Assembly: GCF_947488985.1 (NCBI RefSeq) | Contig: NZ_CANLBV010000017.1 | Span: 1 to 64,000, forward strand | Length of the DNA stretch: 64,000 nucleotides | Reading direction: 5' to 3' | Source of the DNA: an uncultured Vibrio sp. | Lineage (GTDB): Bacteria; Pseudomonadota; Gammaproteobacteria; Enterobacterales; Vibrionaceae | Part shown: positions 18,784-29,406 of the stretch, in pieces | Position numbering within the stretch: position 1 is the first letter of the stretch | How the letters are laid out: each line of letters begins with the position of its first letter | Made by a program: the position numbers and the translations under genes | The notes under the pieces: model-generated | The model's input: the letters and a program-made list of their open reading frames with translations, nothing else | Databases searched by the model: none | Told to the model about the DNA's origin: nothing

Positions 18784-20331
18784 ATGTTCGAATTCCCACA
18801 ATTTTCAAAGCTCTCTGTAAAGAATGACGTGCTTTCAGGCCTTACCGTAGCCCTAGCTCTGGTACCAGAAGCCGTTGCATTCGCCTTTGTCGCTGGCGTT
18901 GATCCTATGGTCGGCCTTTACGCAGCATTCATCGTTGGTCTTATCACCTCAATTTTTGGCGGCCGCCCAGGTATGATCTCAGGGGCAACTGGTGCTATGG
19001 CCGTGGTCATGGTCAGCCTCGTCACGAGCCATGGTGTGCAATACCTATTTGCGGCCATTATGTTGGCTGGCCTTTTGCAAATTGCAGCTGGCGTATTCAA
19101 ACTGGGTAAATTTATCCGCATCGTTCCACATCCAGTCATGATTGGTTTCGTCAATGGCTTAGCTATCGTTATTTTCTTAGCCCAGCTTGGGCAGTTTAAA
19201 GCACCAGATGTAACGGGTACATTAACTTGGTTACCGAGCAGTCAAATGACATTAATGCTAGGTTTAGTCGCCCTTACCATGGCGATTATCCACTTCCTAC
19301 CTAAGCTAACAACGGCAGTACCCTCTTCATTGGTTGCTATCGTGACAGTGACCGCTTTGGTAGTCGGCCTTGATCTAGAAACCCGCACTGTTGTTGACTT
19401 CTTACGTGCAATGTCTGGTGATGAAGCAGCAACACTCGCAGGCTCTCTACCAACGTTCTCAATTCCAGTTGTCCCGTTTAACCTAGAGACGCTCTATATC
19501 ATCTTACCTTACGCAGTGATCCTTGCAGCGATTGGGCTAATCGAATCACTACTGACTCTGACGGTACTTGATGAGATGACCAATACGCGTGGTCAATCCA
19601 ATCGTGAATGTGTGGGGCAAGGTATGGCTAACGTCACCTGTTCAGTATTTGGTGCTATGGGTGGCTGTGCGATGATCGGTCAATCGATGATCAACGTAAA
19701 CTCAGGTGGCCGTGGTCGCCTTTCAGGTATCGTAGCGGCAGTTGCATTGCTGATGTTCATCCTATTCGGTTCTGCACTGATTGAAATGATCCCTCTAGCA
19801 GCACTGGTGGGCGTGATGTTCATGGTCGTTATCGGTACCTTTGAATGGGCAACCTTCAAGCTTGCACGCCGTGTCCCTAAACAAGACTTCTTCGTTATTG
19901 TTCTGGTGACGGTAGTCACTGTCATGACTGATCTTGCAGTGGCAGTATTTGTCGGTGTAATTGCCTCTGCATTAATGTTCGCATGGCAACACGCGAAGCA
20001 CATCTATGCCGACACTTGTATCAACGAAGCGGGCTCCAAAGAGTACAAAGTAAACGGCCCAATCTTCTTCGGTTCAACGGCTAACTTCCTTGAGCTGTTT
20101 AACGCACATGAAGATCCACAGGATGTTATCGTCGATTTCGCTAACTCACGTGTAACAGACCACTCAGCGATTGAAGCGATTGACACAATTGCTGAACGTT
20201 ACGCTACACAAGGTAAAACGCTGCACCTACGCCACCTAAGCCAAGACTGTGTTGCTATGCTACACAAAGCCGGTAGCTTAGTAGAGGCAAACGTAGCAGA
20301 AGACCCAATCTACAAAGTAATGTCTAAGTAA
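18784..20331 (+). CDS. SulP family inorganic anion transporter with STAS domain
   Basis: Inner-membrane anion transporter; SulP members carry sulfate, bicarbonate or dicarboxylates, and the substrate here cannot be told from sequence. The 515 residues comprise 12 or so hydrophobic segments (about 15-410), the family hallmark [16 protein letters not shown] after the first span and [12 protein letters not shown], then a short cytoplasmic STAS domain (about 425-510) with the [11 protein letters not shown] signature. It is transcribed alone, with terminators on both sides. A Na+/bicarbonate role is only one option. Confidence 0.88.
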   Translation: MFEFPQFSKLSVKNDVLSGLTVALALVPEAVAFAFVAGVDPMVGLYAAFIVGLITSIFGGRPGMISGATGAMAVVMVSLVTSHGVQYLFAAIMLAGLLQIAAGVFKLGKFIRIVPHPVMIGFVNGLAIVIFLAQLGQFKAPDVTGTLTWLPSSQMTLMLGLVALTMAIIHFLPKLTTAVPSSLVAIVTVTALVVGLDLETRTVVDFLRAMSGDEAATLAGSLPTFSIPVVPFNLETLYIILPYAVILAAIGLIESLLTLTVLDEMTNTRGQSNRECVGQGMANVTCSVFGAMGGCAMIGQSMINVNSGGRGRLSGIVAAVALLMFILFGSALIEMIPLAALVGVMFMVVIGTFEWATFKLARRVPKQDFFVIVLVTVVTVMTDLAVAVFVGVIASALMFAWQHAKHIYADTCINEAGSKEYKVNGPIFFGSTANFLELFNAHEDPQDVIVDFANSRVTDHSAIEAIDTIAERYATQGKTLHLRHLSQDCVAMLHKAGSLVEANVAEDPIYKVMSK

Positions 20332-20360
20332 TCTTAGCCATTACTTTACGCTAGATTCAG

Positions 20361-20392
20361 AAAGGCCGACATTGAATGTCGGCCTTTTTTTT
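20361..20392 (+). terminator. Terminator after the SulP gene
   Basis: AAAGGCCGACATT-GA-AATGTCGGCC stem with eight T's following. Confidence 0.92.
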
Positions 20393-20437
20393 ATATCGTA
20401 AACCTTTAAATCAGAGCGCCCAACTGCGAACCTAGCC

Positions 20438-20893
20438 TCAATGCGACAATGAATTCAGTAGCGCTTCGCTAGACGCTTCAATTATGTCCAACACCAACTC
20501 AAAACCATTTCCCTCACCATAATAGGGATCGGGGATCTCTTGATAGTCTGACTCGCCAAAACTCAAAAATAACGCAAGCTTATAATGTAAGTGGGTTGGG
20601 CACTGGCTCATTAAGTCATCTAAATTCGCCTTATCTGCCGCCAGTATCAAGTCAAACTCTTGAAAGTCATTGCTCACTATTTTACGGGAAGTAATTCCTT
20701 TAAAGCTGTAACCGCGCTTCTCACCCGCGGATTTAGAACGTGGATCAGGAGGGTTACCTTGATGAAAGCCAATCGTCCCCGCAGAGTCGACCACAACGTC
20801 AATATCCAGTTGTCGCGCTTTCTTCCTTAGCACTGCTTCACCTGTTGGCGAACGGCAAATATTCCCCATACAAACCACGAGTATCTTTTTCAT
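20438..20893 (-). CDS. Low-molecular-weight protein-tyrosine phosphatase
   Basis: Cytoplasmic phosphatase of 151 residues. The P-loop VCMGNICRSPTGEA carries the nucleophile Cys8 and Arg14, and the general acid aspartate lies in IPDPYYGEGNGFE. Related bacterial enzymes regulate exopolysaccharide export kinases (Wzb type), but no polysaccharide genes flank it, so a general or different role is likely. It is convergent with the SulP gene and divergent from the adenosyltransferase gene. Confidence 0.9.
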   Translation of the reverse strand: MKKILVVCMGNICRSPTGEAVLRKKARQLDIDVVVDSAGTIGFHQGNPPDPRSKSAGEKRGYSFKGITSRKIVSNDFQEFDLILAADKANLDDLMSQCPTHLHYKLALFLSFGESDYQEIPDPYYGEGNGFELVLDIIEASSEALLNSLSH

Positions 20894-20977
20894 CCCTAAT
20901 CACCTGTTCTAACAATGGTTTTTGCTATCGTTAACTTAGGCTATGATAAGCGCAATCACAACTTAAAAGGATTTGTT

Positions 20978-21583
20978 ATGTTGAGCGAAGACAACAAAGA
21001 ACAACGCCACAGAGCAAGACAACAGAAAGTAAAAGAGCAAGTCGATGCACGTGTCGCAGCAGCGCAAGAGGTCAAAGGCCTATTGCTGGTCATCACTGGC
21101 AACGGGAAAGGGAAATCAACATCCGGTTTCGGTACCATTACGCGTGCGGTCGGCCACGGGAAAAAATGTGCCGTCGCTCAGTTTGTAAAAGGAACATGGG
21201 ATAACGGAGAAAAGAATGTTCTCCAAAAACTCGATGTAGAGTTCCAGGTGATGGGTACCGGCTTTACGTGGGAAACTCAAAACAAGGCTCAAGATATCGA
21301 AGCCGCACAGCGCGTATGGAAAGAGTGCCAACGCATGTTAGCCGATGAGTCGATTGATGTGATTCTGTTTGATGAACTCACTTACATGGTGAGCTACGGC
21401 TACATAGAACTGGATGAAGTGGTAGAAGCTCTGAACAAGCGTCCGAAAATGCAATCCGTGATCATTACAGGCCGTGGAGCACACCGCACTTTAACGGATA
21501 TGGCCGATACAGTGTCTGAGGTCCGTAATGTGAAGCACGCTTTCGAATCGGGTGTTAAAGCGCTAAAAGGCGTTGACTGGTAA
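20978..21583 (+). CDS. cobO: Cob(I)yrinic acid a,c-diamide adenosyltransferase
   Basis: Adds the 5'-deoxyadenosyl group of ATP to cob(I)alamin (CobO/BtuR/CobA family). With the start at 20978 (AAAAGGA upstream) the protein has 201 residues; the P-loop GNGKGKST falls at 41-48, followed by FVKGTWDNGE and DELTYMVSYGY. An upstream in-frame ATG at 20915 adds 21 residues not found in homologues. No other cobalamin synthesis gene is near, which suggests salvage use. Confidence 0.92.
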   Translation: MLSEDNKEQRHRARQQKVKEQVDARVAAAQEVKGLLLVITGNGKGKSTSGFGTITRAVGHGKKCAVAQFVKGTWDNGEKNVLQKLDVEFQVMGTGFTWETQNKAQDIEAAQRVWKECQRMLADESIDVILFDELTYMVSYGYIELDEVVEALNKRPKMQSVIITGRGAHRTLTDMADTVSEVRNVKHAFESGVKALKGVDW

Positions 21584-21675
21584 TCGCATTTAACCAGAGG
21601 TCCCCGACTCGGTCATTCTTCCCTCTCGAAGATGATAACCACTAGGCCGTTACGCTCTTGAACAAAGGACGACGG

Positions 21676-21724
21676 CCTGTCGTCATTTCCTAGAACGAGG
21701 AACGAGTGTCATAGGGAATCTCTT
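21676..21724. repeat. REP-like element, copy 1
   Basis: Imperfect palindrome: CTGTCGTCATTTCCTA, a spacer GAACGAGGAACGAGTGTCA, then TAGGGAATCTCT. It matches copy 2 (21785-21840) at nearly every base and starts 110 bp before it. Confidence 0.75.
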
Positions 21725-21784
21725 TAATAGCGAGACTCTAAAAGTAAGCACTGATGCATCTACGCTTCCCTCGCGAGGGCGAAT

Positions 21785-21840
21785 ACCTGTCGTCATTCCC
21801 TAGAGCGAGGAACGAGTGTCATAGGGAATCTCTCTCAGGT
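21785..21840. repeat. REP-like element, copy 2
   Basis: ACCTGTCGTCATTCCCTA ... TAGGGAATCTCTCTCAGGT, an imperfect palindrome with the outer arms ACCTG and CAGGT. It lies between cobO and the asmA terminator and resembles dispersed intergenic repeats; copy number in the genome cannot be seen from here. Confidence 0.75.
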
Positions 21841-21854
21841 ATTATCGAAGCCAA

Positions 21855-21892
21855 AATAAAAAGCGCCATTCCTACAACAGGAATGGCGCTTT
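21855..21892 (-). terminator. asmA terminator
   Basis: Minus-strand stem AAGCGCCATTCCT / AGGAATGGCGCTT followed by TTTATTTTGG. Confidence 0.9.
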
Positions 21893-21916
21893 ATTCATTT
21901 TCAAATGAGATGAAGA

Positions 21917-24286
21917 TTAGTTAAACAGGCCTTTTAGTAAGCCGTTGACTGCTTCTCTTGTTTTCTCATCCTTGATCTTGTCGCCATACTTCTCGTCGAG
22001 TTTTTCGATACCGCGATCTATCTCTTTCTGTGCTTTTTGTTTCAACACATCATCAAAAACCAGCGCAAATTTCGGGGCAGCCCACTGGCCAGTTACCTTA
22101 ATTGGGATAGTCACATCTTTCAGATCGTCGATACTCTTACCGCCCTGACCTTCAAGTGAACCCACAATTGATGTACGCACAAGGAAGTCGACGGTTTCAT
22201 TGATGAAATTCGCTTTGCCTTCCCCTGCCACACGTAACAGAGGTGACTGCGCCGACAAATTATTCGTTGAAACCCAACCTTTATCCACTTTCAGTGTCGC
22301 TTTCATCGCACTGAAGTCAGTTTTTTGAGATTCAGTTGTATTTTCAACTTTCTCACCTTTGATTTTAGCGTAGTTGTCACGAATGAGTTGCGCGACGTTG
22401 ATACCATTAACCGCACCGTCTTCAAAATTTATCGCGATGGTACCCACTAAGTTGTTCTTGATGCCTGTCGGTGTCAAGCTTACCCCTTTAACATTCACAT
22501 CGATGTTGCCCGTGCCTTCCAGCATATCGTTAGCTGCCACATCGATAAGTAAGGGTTGAACTTTGACACCTTTGATTTTTTTGATCGCCGTGTAAGTCGC
22601 TGGTGTTTTACGAGCATCGAGCTTAGCCGTTGCTGAAATCGACCCATCATAAAGGTTCGATGTGAACGAGGTGAGTTCAGCGATACCACGATTGACAGAG
22701 AATGCCGCTTTGACGTTCTGCATTTTCGCATTGCTCGCCTTAAGCTTATCAATTGTGATGTCACCTTTCACATCTAACGTTGTTAGTGATGACAGATCCG
22801 GTTCTGTTTCTTTTGCAGGTGCTGAATCGCCCGTATTTGACGTTGAACCACCAGCTGACTCTGAAGGTGCTGTGCTTGCAGTTCCCGCTGTGTCCCCTAA
22901 ACCTAAGAATTCATCTAAATCGATGTTAGGGCTATGAAGAGAAAAACGAACCTTGGGTATTTCAGATAAGGTGATGCCTGCTTTACCGTCTAGTGCAATA
23001 GCGTTTGCCTGCAATTTCTCTAACACAAAACTCAAATGACTCTTGGTAAGATCAAAGCTTAGCTCTGACAGCATATCGACTTTCATTGGAGACTGGGGAA
23101 GCGTATCCCCTTTGAAAGTTGAATCGAGCGTCAGTTGGTTTAAGGCAACTTTTGACATCGCGCTATCAACCATGAGTTCACTACCGCCTTTCAGATCAAG
23201 GTCAAGATCTGCAGCTTTACCTTTCACTGCAAATGACAGCTTGTTCGTTCTATCAAATGCAAATCCGTCTAATGTCACTTTAGCGTTTTCAATCAGCGTC
23301 GCACCATCACTAAAGCTAGCCGATAGGTCAACATTCGCGAGTTCATACTGAGTTAAGTCCTGCGACAGCTTAAACTCCGTATCCCCCTGTGCAGAAAAGA
23401 CCTGCTGTGCGTTCTTTCCTTTTACAGAAAAGTTCAGCGCATTCATTCGATCAAATGCGAAACCATCAAGCACTAATTTTGCTTGCTCAACGACTAGCGG
23501 GCCATCACTAAAACTCGCATCTAGGTTCACATTTCGCAGCTCATACTCTTTAAAGCCTTCAGACAACTTAAACTCTGCACTGCCTTCTGTGACAAATTTT
23601 TGTTTGTTTTTTTCACCTTTTGCAGCAAAGTTAGCCGTCGTCCATGTTTGAATGGCAAACTTAGATAGGTTAAGTGATACATCATAAAGCTTAGTGAAAC
23701 TGTCATTCTTACGATCTTGAATTTCAACCGCAGCGTTAGAAATTGTCACTCCAGCTAGATTGATTGCCCACGCAGCTGTTTCAGGCTCCTGCGTATTCAC
23801 TTGTTGCGTTGAGTCACTTGCCTGAACTGTTGGTGTCGCTGTTTCTGTCCCACCTTCTGGTTGTGTTTCATCCGCAGCCAGTGCTTGAGATTGTTTCGTC
23901 GTCAGTGCATCAATATTCTGGCGACCATCTTTGAGTGTCTCGAGCGAGAATTCCGCACCATCTAGTGTAATATTGCCAATTTCCAACTGTTGACTGAACA
24001 GCGGCATAACCGACACATCAATACCAACAGTATCGACTTTGAACATGTTCTGATTGGTAAAGCCTTCTGGGTTACGAAGCTCAGTTTTTCCCACTTCAAA
24101 GCCAATGGATGGGAAGAGTTGCCAGCTGATATCACCTTCCATCACCAGTTCTAGGCCTGTGTATTTTTGGGCTTGTTCGACAATTAGTGGCTTAAATTGG
24201 TTGGGATTAACTAACAGCACTAATGCCAGGATTGCTGCAATGACAACAAATACTGGTACGGCTATGAAAATGAGTAGTTTCTTCAT
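21917..24286 (-). CDS. asmA: AsmA family protein
   Basis: Inner-membrane-anchored periplasmic protein of the AsmA/TamB-like (bridge-type lipid transport) group; in E. coli asmA affects outer-membrane protein assembly and lipid balance. Residues 1-25 are one hydrophobic segment ending in the conserved LVNPN, followed by a long beta-rich periplasmic body with two similar units of roughly 60 residues (both contain LDGFAFDR) and a Ser/Thr-rich linker near residue 480. Two ATGs compete (24292, 24286); the second has AGGA at proper spacing. Length 789. It is transcribed alone between terminators. Confidence 0.88.
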   Translation of the reverse strand: MKKLLIFIAVPVFVVIAAILALVLLVNPNQFKPLIVEQAQKYTGLELVMEGDISWQLFPSIGFEVGKTELRNPEGFTNQNMFKVDTVGIDVSVMPLFSQQLEIGNITLDGAEFSLETLKDGRQNIDALTTKQSQALAADETQPEGGTETATPTVQASDSTQQVNTQEPETAAWAINLAGVTISNAAVEIQDRKNDSFTKLYDVSLNLSKFAIQTWTTANFAAKGEKNKQKFVTEGSAEFKLSEGFKEYELRNVNLDASFSDGPLVVEQAKLVLDGFAFDRMNALNFSVKGKNAQQVFSAQGDTEFKLSQDLTQYELANVDLSASFSDGATLIENAKVTLDGFAFDRTNKLSFAVKGKAADLDLDLKGGSELMVDSAMSKVALNQLTLDSTFKGDTLPQSPMKVDMLSELSFDLTKSHLSFVLEKLQANAIALDGKAGITLSEIPKVRFSLHSPNIDLDEFLGLGDTAGTASTAPSESAGGSTSNTGDSAPAKETEPDLSSLTTLDVKGDITIDKLKASNAKMQNVKAAFSVNRGIAELTSFTSNLYDGSISATAKLDARKTPATYTAIKKIKGVKVQPLLIDVAANDMLEGTGNIDVNVKGVSLTPTGIKNNLVGTIAINFEDGAVNGINVAQLIRDNYAKIKGEKVENTTESQKTDFSAMKATLKVDKGWVSTNNLSAQSPLLRVAGEGKANFINETVDFLVRTSIVGSLEGQGGKSIDDLKDVTIPIKVTGQWAAPKFALVFDDVLKQKAQKEIDRGIEKLDEKYGDKIKDEKTREAVNGLLKGLFN

Positions 24287-24310
24287 CCGCATATTCCTTT
24301 CTTAGATTCC

Positions 24311-24340
24311 AAAAGAAAGTGGCACTATAAAAGTGCCACT
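24311..24340 (-). terminator. udk terminator
   Basis: Minus-strand stem AGTGGCACTT-TTAT-AGTGCCACT followed by TTCTTTT; it separates udk from asmA. Confidence 0.75.
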
Positions 24341-24392
24341 GATTCGATAAAAAATAAAGCTAAGTGAGTCACTTAGGCAGAATTTTATTCGA

Positions 24393-25034
24393 TTAAGACT
24401 TCAACAACTTGGCAATGTGCGCTTTTAGCACATCAATCGCAATACGGTTTTTACCACCACGTGGAACGATGATGTCTGCGTGTTGTTTTGAAGGCTCGAT
24501 AAACTGCATGAACATTGGACGTACGGTTTCTTGATACTGCTTGAGTACGGTATCCATGGTACGACCACGCTCTTCTACATCACGCTTAACACGACGAAGT
24601 AGACAGATGTCTAATGGTGTATCCATAAACACACTAGCATGCATCAGGTTACGAAGACGTGGGTCTGTTAGAAGCAGAATACCTTCCAAAATGATCACTT
24701 TCTTAGGGGTAAGTGTAGTCGTTTCAGAAGTACGTGTGTGCTCGGTGTAGCTGTACTCAGGAACTTCTACTGCTTTACCACTCATCAACTGCTGCAAATG
24801 GTCACATAACAGATCGTGATCAAGTGCATTTGGGTGATCGTAGTTAGTTTTAACACGCTCTTCCATGCTCAAGTGACTTTGGTCGCTGTAATAGCAATCT
24901 TCCGTGATAACACCAATTTGATGGTCGCCTACTTTTTCGCGCAGCTCATTATAAATCGTACTAGCAATCAGGCTTTTTCCAGAAGCTGAAGCGCCTGCGA
25001 TACCTACGATGACACATTGATTATTATCAGACAT
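24393..25034 (-). CDS. udk: Uridine kinase
   Basis: Phosphorylates uridine and cytidine in pyrimidine salvage. With the start at 25034 the protein has 213 residues, the E. coli length, and begins [20 protein letters not shown] with the P-loop at 14-21. The DCYY segment and FDHPNALD-like loop ([10 protein letters not shown]) are present, as is the [11 protein letters not shown] strand. The longer frame back to 25103 adds 23 residues unlike the family. Confidence 0.94.
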   Translation of the reverse strand: MSDNNQCVIVGIAGASASGKSLIASTIYNELREKVGDHQIGVITEDCYYSDQSHLSMEERVKTNYDHPNALDHDLLCDHLQQLMSGKAVEVPEYSYTEHTRTSETTTLTPKKVIILEGILLLTDPRLRNLMHASVFMDTPLDICLLRRVKRDVEERGRTMDTVLKQYQETVRPMFMQFIEPSKQHADIIVPRGGKNRIAIDVLKAHIAKLLKS

Positions 25035-25227
25035 TATTTTGCACCCGATATGGTTTGGTGGTGGGAAGAGATAAACCGCGTAATTATAGGGGCTAACGCA
25101 CATAGATTCTAGTCGACATACAGGCTAATTACCGTCAAATGAATGATCTCAATACATTTAACGAAGATAATCATGCCTATCCCACAGCTTCACTACAACG
25201 ACTTGCAGATCCCCATCAATACTCGTT

Positions 25228-26304
25228 CTAGTCGACCATTGAAAAGTTAATCGCTTCCGGCCTTGCTTTGCCTGTCCAGAACATTTTCGCAGCCACATTT
25301 TCAGCCAGCTCTAGATAGTGGCGCGTATGTTCACTATCAGGGCGACGAATCACGGTTGGGCAACCAGCATCAATGTCTTTACGTACATCAATATGAAGCG
25401 GAATCTGCGCTAAGATATCGAGGTAGAACTCTTCCGACATGGCTTCAGCACCACCCGCACCAAAGATATGCTCTTTCTCACCACAGTGGCTACAAATATG
25501 GTAGCTCATGTTTTCGACTAAACCAGCTACTGGCACACGCACTTTATCAAACATCGCAACGCCTTTACGCGCATCTGCTAATGCCAAATCTTGAGGTGTA
25601 GTCACCACGACAGCGCCTGTCACTGGGATCTGTTGTGATAATGTCAGCTGAATATCACCGGTGCCCGGCGGCATATCGATAACAAGATAATCCAACTCAG
25701 GCCATACGGTTTCATTAACAAGCTGACCTAGAGCCTTCGCCGCCATAGGACCACGCCAGATTGCTGCGTCGTCTTTCGACACCAGATAACCAATCGAGTG
25801 GGTAAAAATGCCATGCGCCTCGATTGGCATCATCCACTTATTGTTCTGTACTTCGGGCGTTGCGTCTAATTGGCCGAGCATCATTGGTACAGAAGGGCCA
25901 TAGATATCGGCATCCAATAAACCCACTTTTGAACCAGACTTAGATAAAGCCAAAGCAAGGTTGACTGAAGTGGTCGATTTGCCCACCCCACCCTTTGCCG
26001 ATGTCACGGCAATGATGTTCTTCACACCCTTCAATGGTGTCGCAACCGTGGTTTCTAACGCAGACGGCTTCACCTTCACTTCAAATTGGAAGACACTCAC
26101 AAGCTTTTGCTCAATCTGAGCATTAATCCAATCTTCAATATCAACAGCAAGCTGGTTGGCAGCGAAAGGCAAGGTAATAACAAACAATCCGCGGGGATCA
26201 ACAGAGACGATATTTTGGTGTAGCGCCCACTCTGGGGTGAGGATTGGTGATTCAAACTCATTCAACCATGAACAGAAATCTTGCTTCGAAGTAAATTTAT
26301 GCAT
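25228..26304 (-). CDS. apbC: Iron-sulfur cluster carrier protein ApbC/Mrp
   Basis: P-loop ATPase that carries and transfers [4Fe-4S] clusters to target apoproteins. The 358-residue protein has an N-terminal MIP18-like region, the deviant Walker A SAKGGVGKST (about 102-111), the DADIYGPSVP segment, and the cluster-binding CSHC pair about 70 residues before the end. The start at 26304 has GGAG upstream; the longer frame to 26337 has no support. It is divergent from metG, an arrangement common in gammaproteobacteria. Confidence 0.94.
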   Translation of the reverse strand: MHKFTSKQDFCSWLNEFESPILTPEWALHQNIVSVDPRGLFVITLPFAANQLAVDIEDWINAQIEQKLVSVFQFEVKVKPSALETTVATPLKGVKNIIAVTSAKGGVGKSTTSVNLALALSKSGSKVGLLDADIYGPSVPMMLGQLDATPEVQNNKWMMPIEAHGIFTHSIGYLVSKDDAAIWRGPMAAKALGQLVNETVWPELDYLVIDMPPGTGDIQLTLSQQIPVTGAVVVTTPQDLALADARKGVAMFDKVRVPVAGLVENMSYHICSHCGEKEHIFGAGGAEAMSEEFYLDILAQIPLHIDVRKDIDAGCPTVIRRPDSEHTRHYLELAENVAAKMFWTGKARPEAINFSMVD

Positions 26305-26460
26305 TGGGGCTCCTTTTTTATTTATGCTATCACCCACGAGATGAAGACTGAACCCCTAAAAAACTAAGGGAATCCTTGACCTGATAACTTGGCGTATCTC
26401 ACGTTATAAAGTAGTATTACAAATCAAATTTATACCTATCAACAAAGCGAATTATTAAGT

Positions 26461-28521
26461 ATGGCAACTGATCCAAGAAAACTTTTGGTAACTTGTGCGC
26501 TTCCGTACGCTAACGGCTCAATTCACCTTGGTCATATGCTTGAGCATATTCAAGCGGATATCTGGGTTCGATACCAGCGTCTACGTGGTAACACTGTAAA
26601 CTTCATCTGTGCTGACGATGCTCACGGCACGCCAATTATGCTTAAAGCTCAACAGATGGGTATCACACCAGAAGAGATGATCGCTGCTGTTAGTGAAGAG
26701 CACCAAAAAGACTTCGCTGGCTTTGATATCAGCTTTGATAACTACCACAGCACACACAGCGATGAGAACCGTGAACTGGCTTCTCAAATCTACCTAGAAC
26801 TTAAAAAGAACGGCTTCATTTCTAGCCGCACTATTTCTCAGCTTTTCGATCCTGAGAAAGAGATGTTCCTACCTGACCGCTTCGTAAAAGGAACTTGCCC
26901 TAAGTGTAAGTCAGAAGATCAGTATGGTGATAACTGTGATAATTGTGGTGAGACATACAGCCCAACGGAGCTGATTAACCCTAAATCAGCGGTTTCTGGC
27001 GCAACCCCAGTAATGAAAGACTCTGAGCACTTCTTCTTCGACTTACCTCAGTTCGAAAGCATGCTGAAAGAGTGGACTCGTTCAGGCTCTCTGCAATCAG
27101 AGACAGCAAACAAGATGCAAGAGTGGTTCGAGTCGGGTCTGCAACAGTGGGATATTTCACGCGATGCTCCTTACTTTGGCTTTGAGATCCCAGGTGAAAA
27201 GAACAAATTTTTCTACGTATGGCTCGATGCTCCTGTCGGTTATATGGCGTCATTCAAGAACCTATGTAACAAAACAGAAGGCTTGGATTTCGACGAATAC
27301 TGGAAGAAAGACAGCACTACAGAGCTTTATCACTTCATCGGTAAAGACATCGTTTACTTCCACAGCCTATTCTGGCCAGCAATGCTAGACGGCGCGGGTT
27401 TCCGTAAGCCAAACAACGTATTTGTACACGGTTACGTAACGGTGAACGGCGCGAAGATGTCTAAGTCGAAAGGCACATTCATCAAAGCAAGTACGTACCT
27501 AAACCACCTAGACCCTGAGTGTCTTCGTTACTACTACGCTGCTAAGCTAAACAGCCGTATCGATGATTTAGACCTTAACCTTGAAGACTTCACTCAACGT
27601 GTAAACGCTGATGTAGTCAACAAGATTGTTAACCTAGCTTCTCGTAACGCTGGCTTCATCACTAAGCGTTTTGAAGGCAAGCTTGCTGCTGAATTTGCAG
27701 AACCAGAACTTTACAACGAATTCGTTGCTGCTGCTGAGCGTATCGGTGAGCTATACGAAACTCGTGAATTCAGCCGTGCTATCCGTGAAATCACGGCACT
27801 AGCAGACAAAGCTAACCAGTACATCGACGAAAAAGCACCTTGGGTTCTTGCAAAGGAAGAAGGCAAAGAAGCAGAGCTTCAACAAGTATCTTCTGTCGGT
27901 ATTAACCTATTCCGCGTACTGATGGCTTACCTGAAACCAGTGATGCCAGAGCTTGCAGCTCGCACTGAGGCTTTCCTAAACGAAGAGCTAACGTGGGAAG
28001 CGATTGCGACTCCGCTAACTGATCACGAGATCACTAAGTTCAAAGCGCTATTCAGCCGTATTGACCCTAAGAAAGTGGAAGCAATGGTTGAGTCTTCTAA
28101 AGAAGATGCAGCCGCTGAAGCAGCAGCGAAAGAGAAAGCAGAAGCTGAAAGAGAACAAGCAAGCCAAACTGAGCTAGACAAAGAGCCAATCGCAGACGAG
28201 ATTGAGTTCGATGCCTTTGCTGCAGTAGACATGCGTATTGCTCGTATCATCTCTTGTGAAGAAGTACCAAAAGCGAACAAACTACTTAAGTTCCAATTGG
28301 ACATCGGTGGTGAGACTCGCCAAGTATTCTCTGGCATCAAATCAGCATACAAACCTGAAGAGCTAGAAGGCAAGCTAACCGTAATGGTAGCTAACCTAAA
28401 ACCTCGTAAGATGAAGTTTGGTATGTCTGAAGGCATGATCCTGGCAGCTGGCCCTGGCGGCAGCGACCTATGGATCCTTGAGCCACACGAAGGTGCTCAA
28501 CCTGGTATGCGTGTAATGTAA
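26461..28521 (+). CDS. metG: Methionyl-tRNA synthetase
   Basis: Charges tRNA-Met. The 686-residue class I synthetase has HLGH at 22-25, KMSKSKGT near 332-339, and the zinc-binding knuckle with CPKC and CDNC near residues 145-161. The C-terminal 100 residues form the EMAP/Trbp111-like tRNA-binding and dimerisation domain ([11 protein letters not shown]), preceded by a charged Ala/Glu linker. This is the long E. coli type. Confidence 0.97.
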   Translation: MATDPRKLLVTCALPYANGSIHLGHMLEHIQADIWVRYQRLRGNTVNFICADDAHGTPIMLKAQQMGITPEEMIAAVSEEHQKDFAGFDISFDNYHSTHSDENRELASQIYLELKKNGFISSRTISQLFDPEKEMFLPDRFVKGTCPKCKSEDQYGDNCDNCGETYSPTELINPKSAVSGATPVMKDSEHFFFDLPQFESMLKEWTRSGSLQSETANKMQEWFESGLQQWDISRDAPYFGFEIPGEKNKFFYVWLDAPVGYMASFKNLCNKTEGLDFDEYWKKDSTTELYHFIGKDIVYFHSLFWPAMLDGAGFRKPNNVFVHGYVTVNGAKMSKSKGTFIKASTYLNHLDPECLRYYYAAKLNSRIDDLDLNLEDFTQRVNADVVNKIVNLASRNAGFITKRFEGKLAAEFAEPELYNEFVAAAERIGELYETREFSRAIREITALADKANQYIDEKAPWVLAKEEGKEAELQQVSSVGINLFRVLMAYLKPVMPELAARTEAFLNEELTWEAIATPLTDHEITKFKALFSRIDPKKVEAMVESSKEDAAAEAAAKEKAEAEREQASQTELDKEPIADEIEFDAFAAVDMRIARIISCEEVPKANKLLKFQLDIGGETRQVFSGIKSAYKPEELEGKLTVMVANLKPRKMKFGMSEGMILAAGPGGSDLWILEPHEGAQPGMRVM

Positions 28522-28556
28522 TTCTGGCTCAAGTCAGATAACAAACACTGATAACG

Positions 28557-28611
28557 AAATCCCTAATGCACTTTTAGCTTAAAAGAGTTAATAGACATTG
28601 GGGATTTTTTA
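28557..28611 (+). terminator. Probable metG terminator
   Basis: AAATCCCTAATG and CATTGGGGATTT arms enclose a 30-nt AT-rich loop, followed by TTTATAT. The large loop lowers confidence. Confidence 0.55.
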
Positions 28612-28694
28612 TATCTACCGAAAATAAGCGTTCTCTGTTAGAGTCGCCGTCAACTATGCTAAGTAGAGCACCTCATCGTTTATCTACGCCAGCT

Positions 28695-28758
28695 TTTATC
28701 GAGATCAATGTTTATCGATGACAATATTTGTAGATAGCAATATTTTCAGATGACAGTA
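28695..28758 (+). repeat. Four degenerate 16-bp tandem units upstream of yehS
   Basis: Units at 28695, 28711, 28727 and 28743 follow the consensus TTTATCGATGACAATA with exact 16-bp spacing; the first two agree in 11 or more positions. The array ends 48 bp before the yehS start. Function unknown. Confidence 0.6.
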
Positions 28759-28806
28759 CGCCGATAAAATTAGCTTTACTCTCCAAACCCTCTTTAGGAA
28801 TTCTCA

Positions 28807-29286
28807 GTGACTAACAACGAAATCTTGCGTCGTATTCAACACGCACTAAACCTTAAAAACGCACAAATCATCAAAGCGATTGAGCAAGCTGATGTGACCG
28901 TTGCTCATGACCAAGTGATTAACTGGCTAAAAGATGACAACGACAAGTCATGCTCTAAGATGAAAGATAAAGAGTTAGCGGTATTCCTAAATGGTTTCAT
29001 CAACCTGAAGCGTGGCAAAAAGGAAGGCGAGCAACCTAAACCTGAAGTTGCACTGACGAACAACATGATTTTCATGAAGCTTCGTATCGCATTAAACATG
29101 AAAGCTGAAGATGTTTTGGACATACTAGAAGTCGTTGGCATTAGCTTGAGCAAGTACGAAATCGGCGCTTACTTTCGCAAACCAGAAAACAAAAACTACA
29201 AAGTGTGTGAAGACCAACTGCTTTGTGATTTCCTAAATGGTGTTCAGTTTACTAACCGTCCAGATTCAGAAGAGTTCGTGGCTTAA
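28807..29286 (+). CDS. yehS: DUF1456 family protein, YehS-like
   Basis: A 159-residue protein made of two related halves, each with an (N)N-I/M-LxxLRxALxxK type start (residues 2-15 and 84-98) and an L-FLNG motif (residues 58-62 and 141-145), the arrangement of E. coli YehS. No function is established for the family. The start is GTG with TAGGAA 8 bp upstream. It stands alone, convergent with fadR across a shared terminator. Confidence 0.87.
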   Translation: MTNNEILRRIQHALNLKNAQIIKAIEQADVTVAHDQVINWLKDDNDKSCSKMKDKELAVFLNGFINLKRGKKEGEQPKPEVALTNNMIFMKLRIALNMKAEDVLDILEVVGISLSKYEIGAYFRKPENKNYKVCEDQLLCDFLNGVQFTNRPDSEEFVA

Positions 29287-29331
29287 GTTATTAAGCCACT
29301 CTAGCAAAATACAAAGCTCTAGTGAAATACA

Positions 29332-29377
29332 AAAGCGGCGAGATAATTGAATTATCTCGCCGCTTTTTCTTTGTTCT
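29332..29377. terminator. Bidirectional terminator between yehS and fadR
   Basis: AAAGCGGCGAGATAATT / AATTATCTCGCCGCTTT, a 17-bp perfect stem with T-tracts in both directions; the two genes converge on it. Confidence 0.92.
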
Positions 29378-29406
29378 TACTTTAGAGACTGACTAAGTTA
29401 AAAGGA

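Noticed and set aside
20915..20977. Longer start for the cobalamin adenosyltransferase gene
   Set aside because: The extra 21 residues match no family member and the internal ATG has a clear SD.
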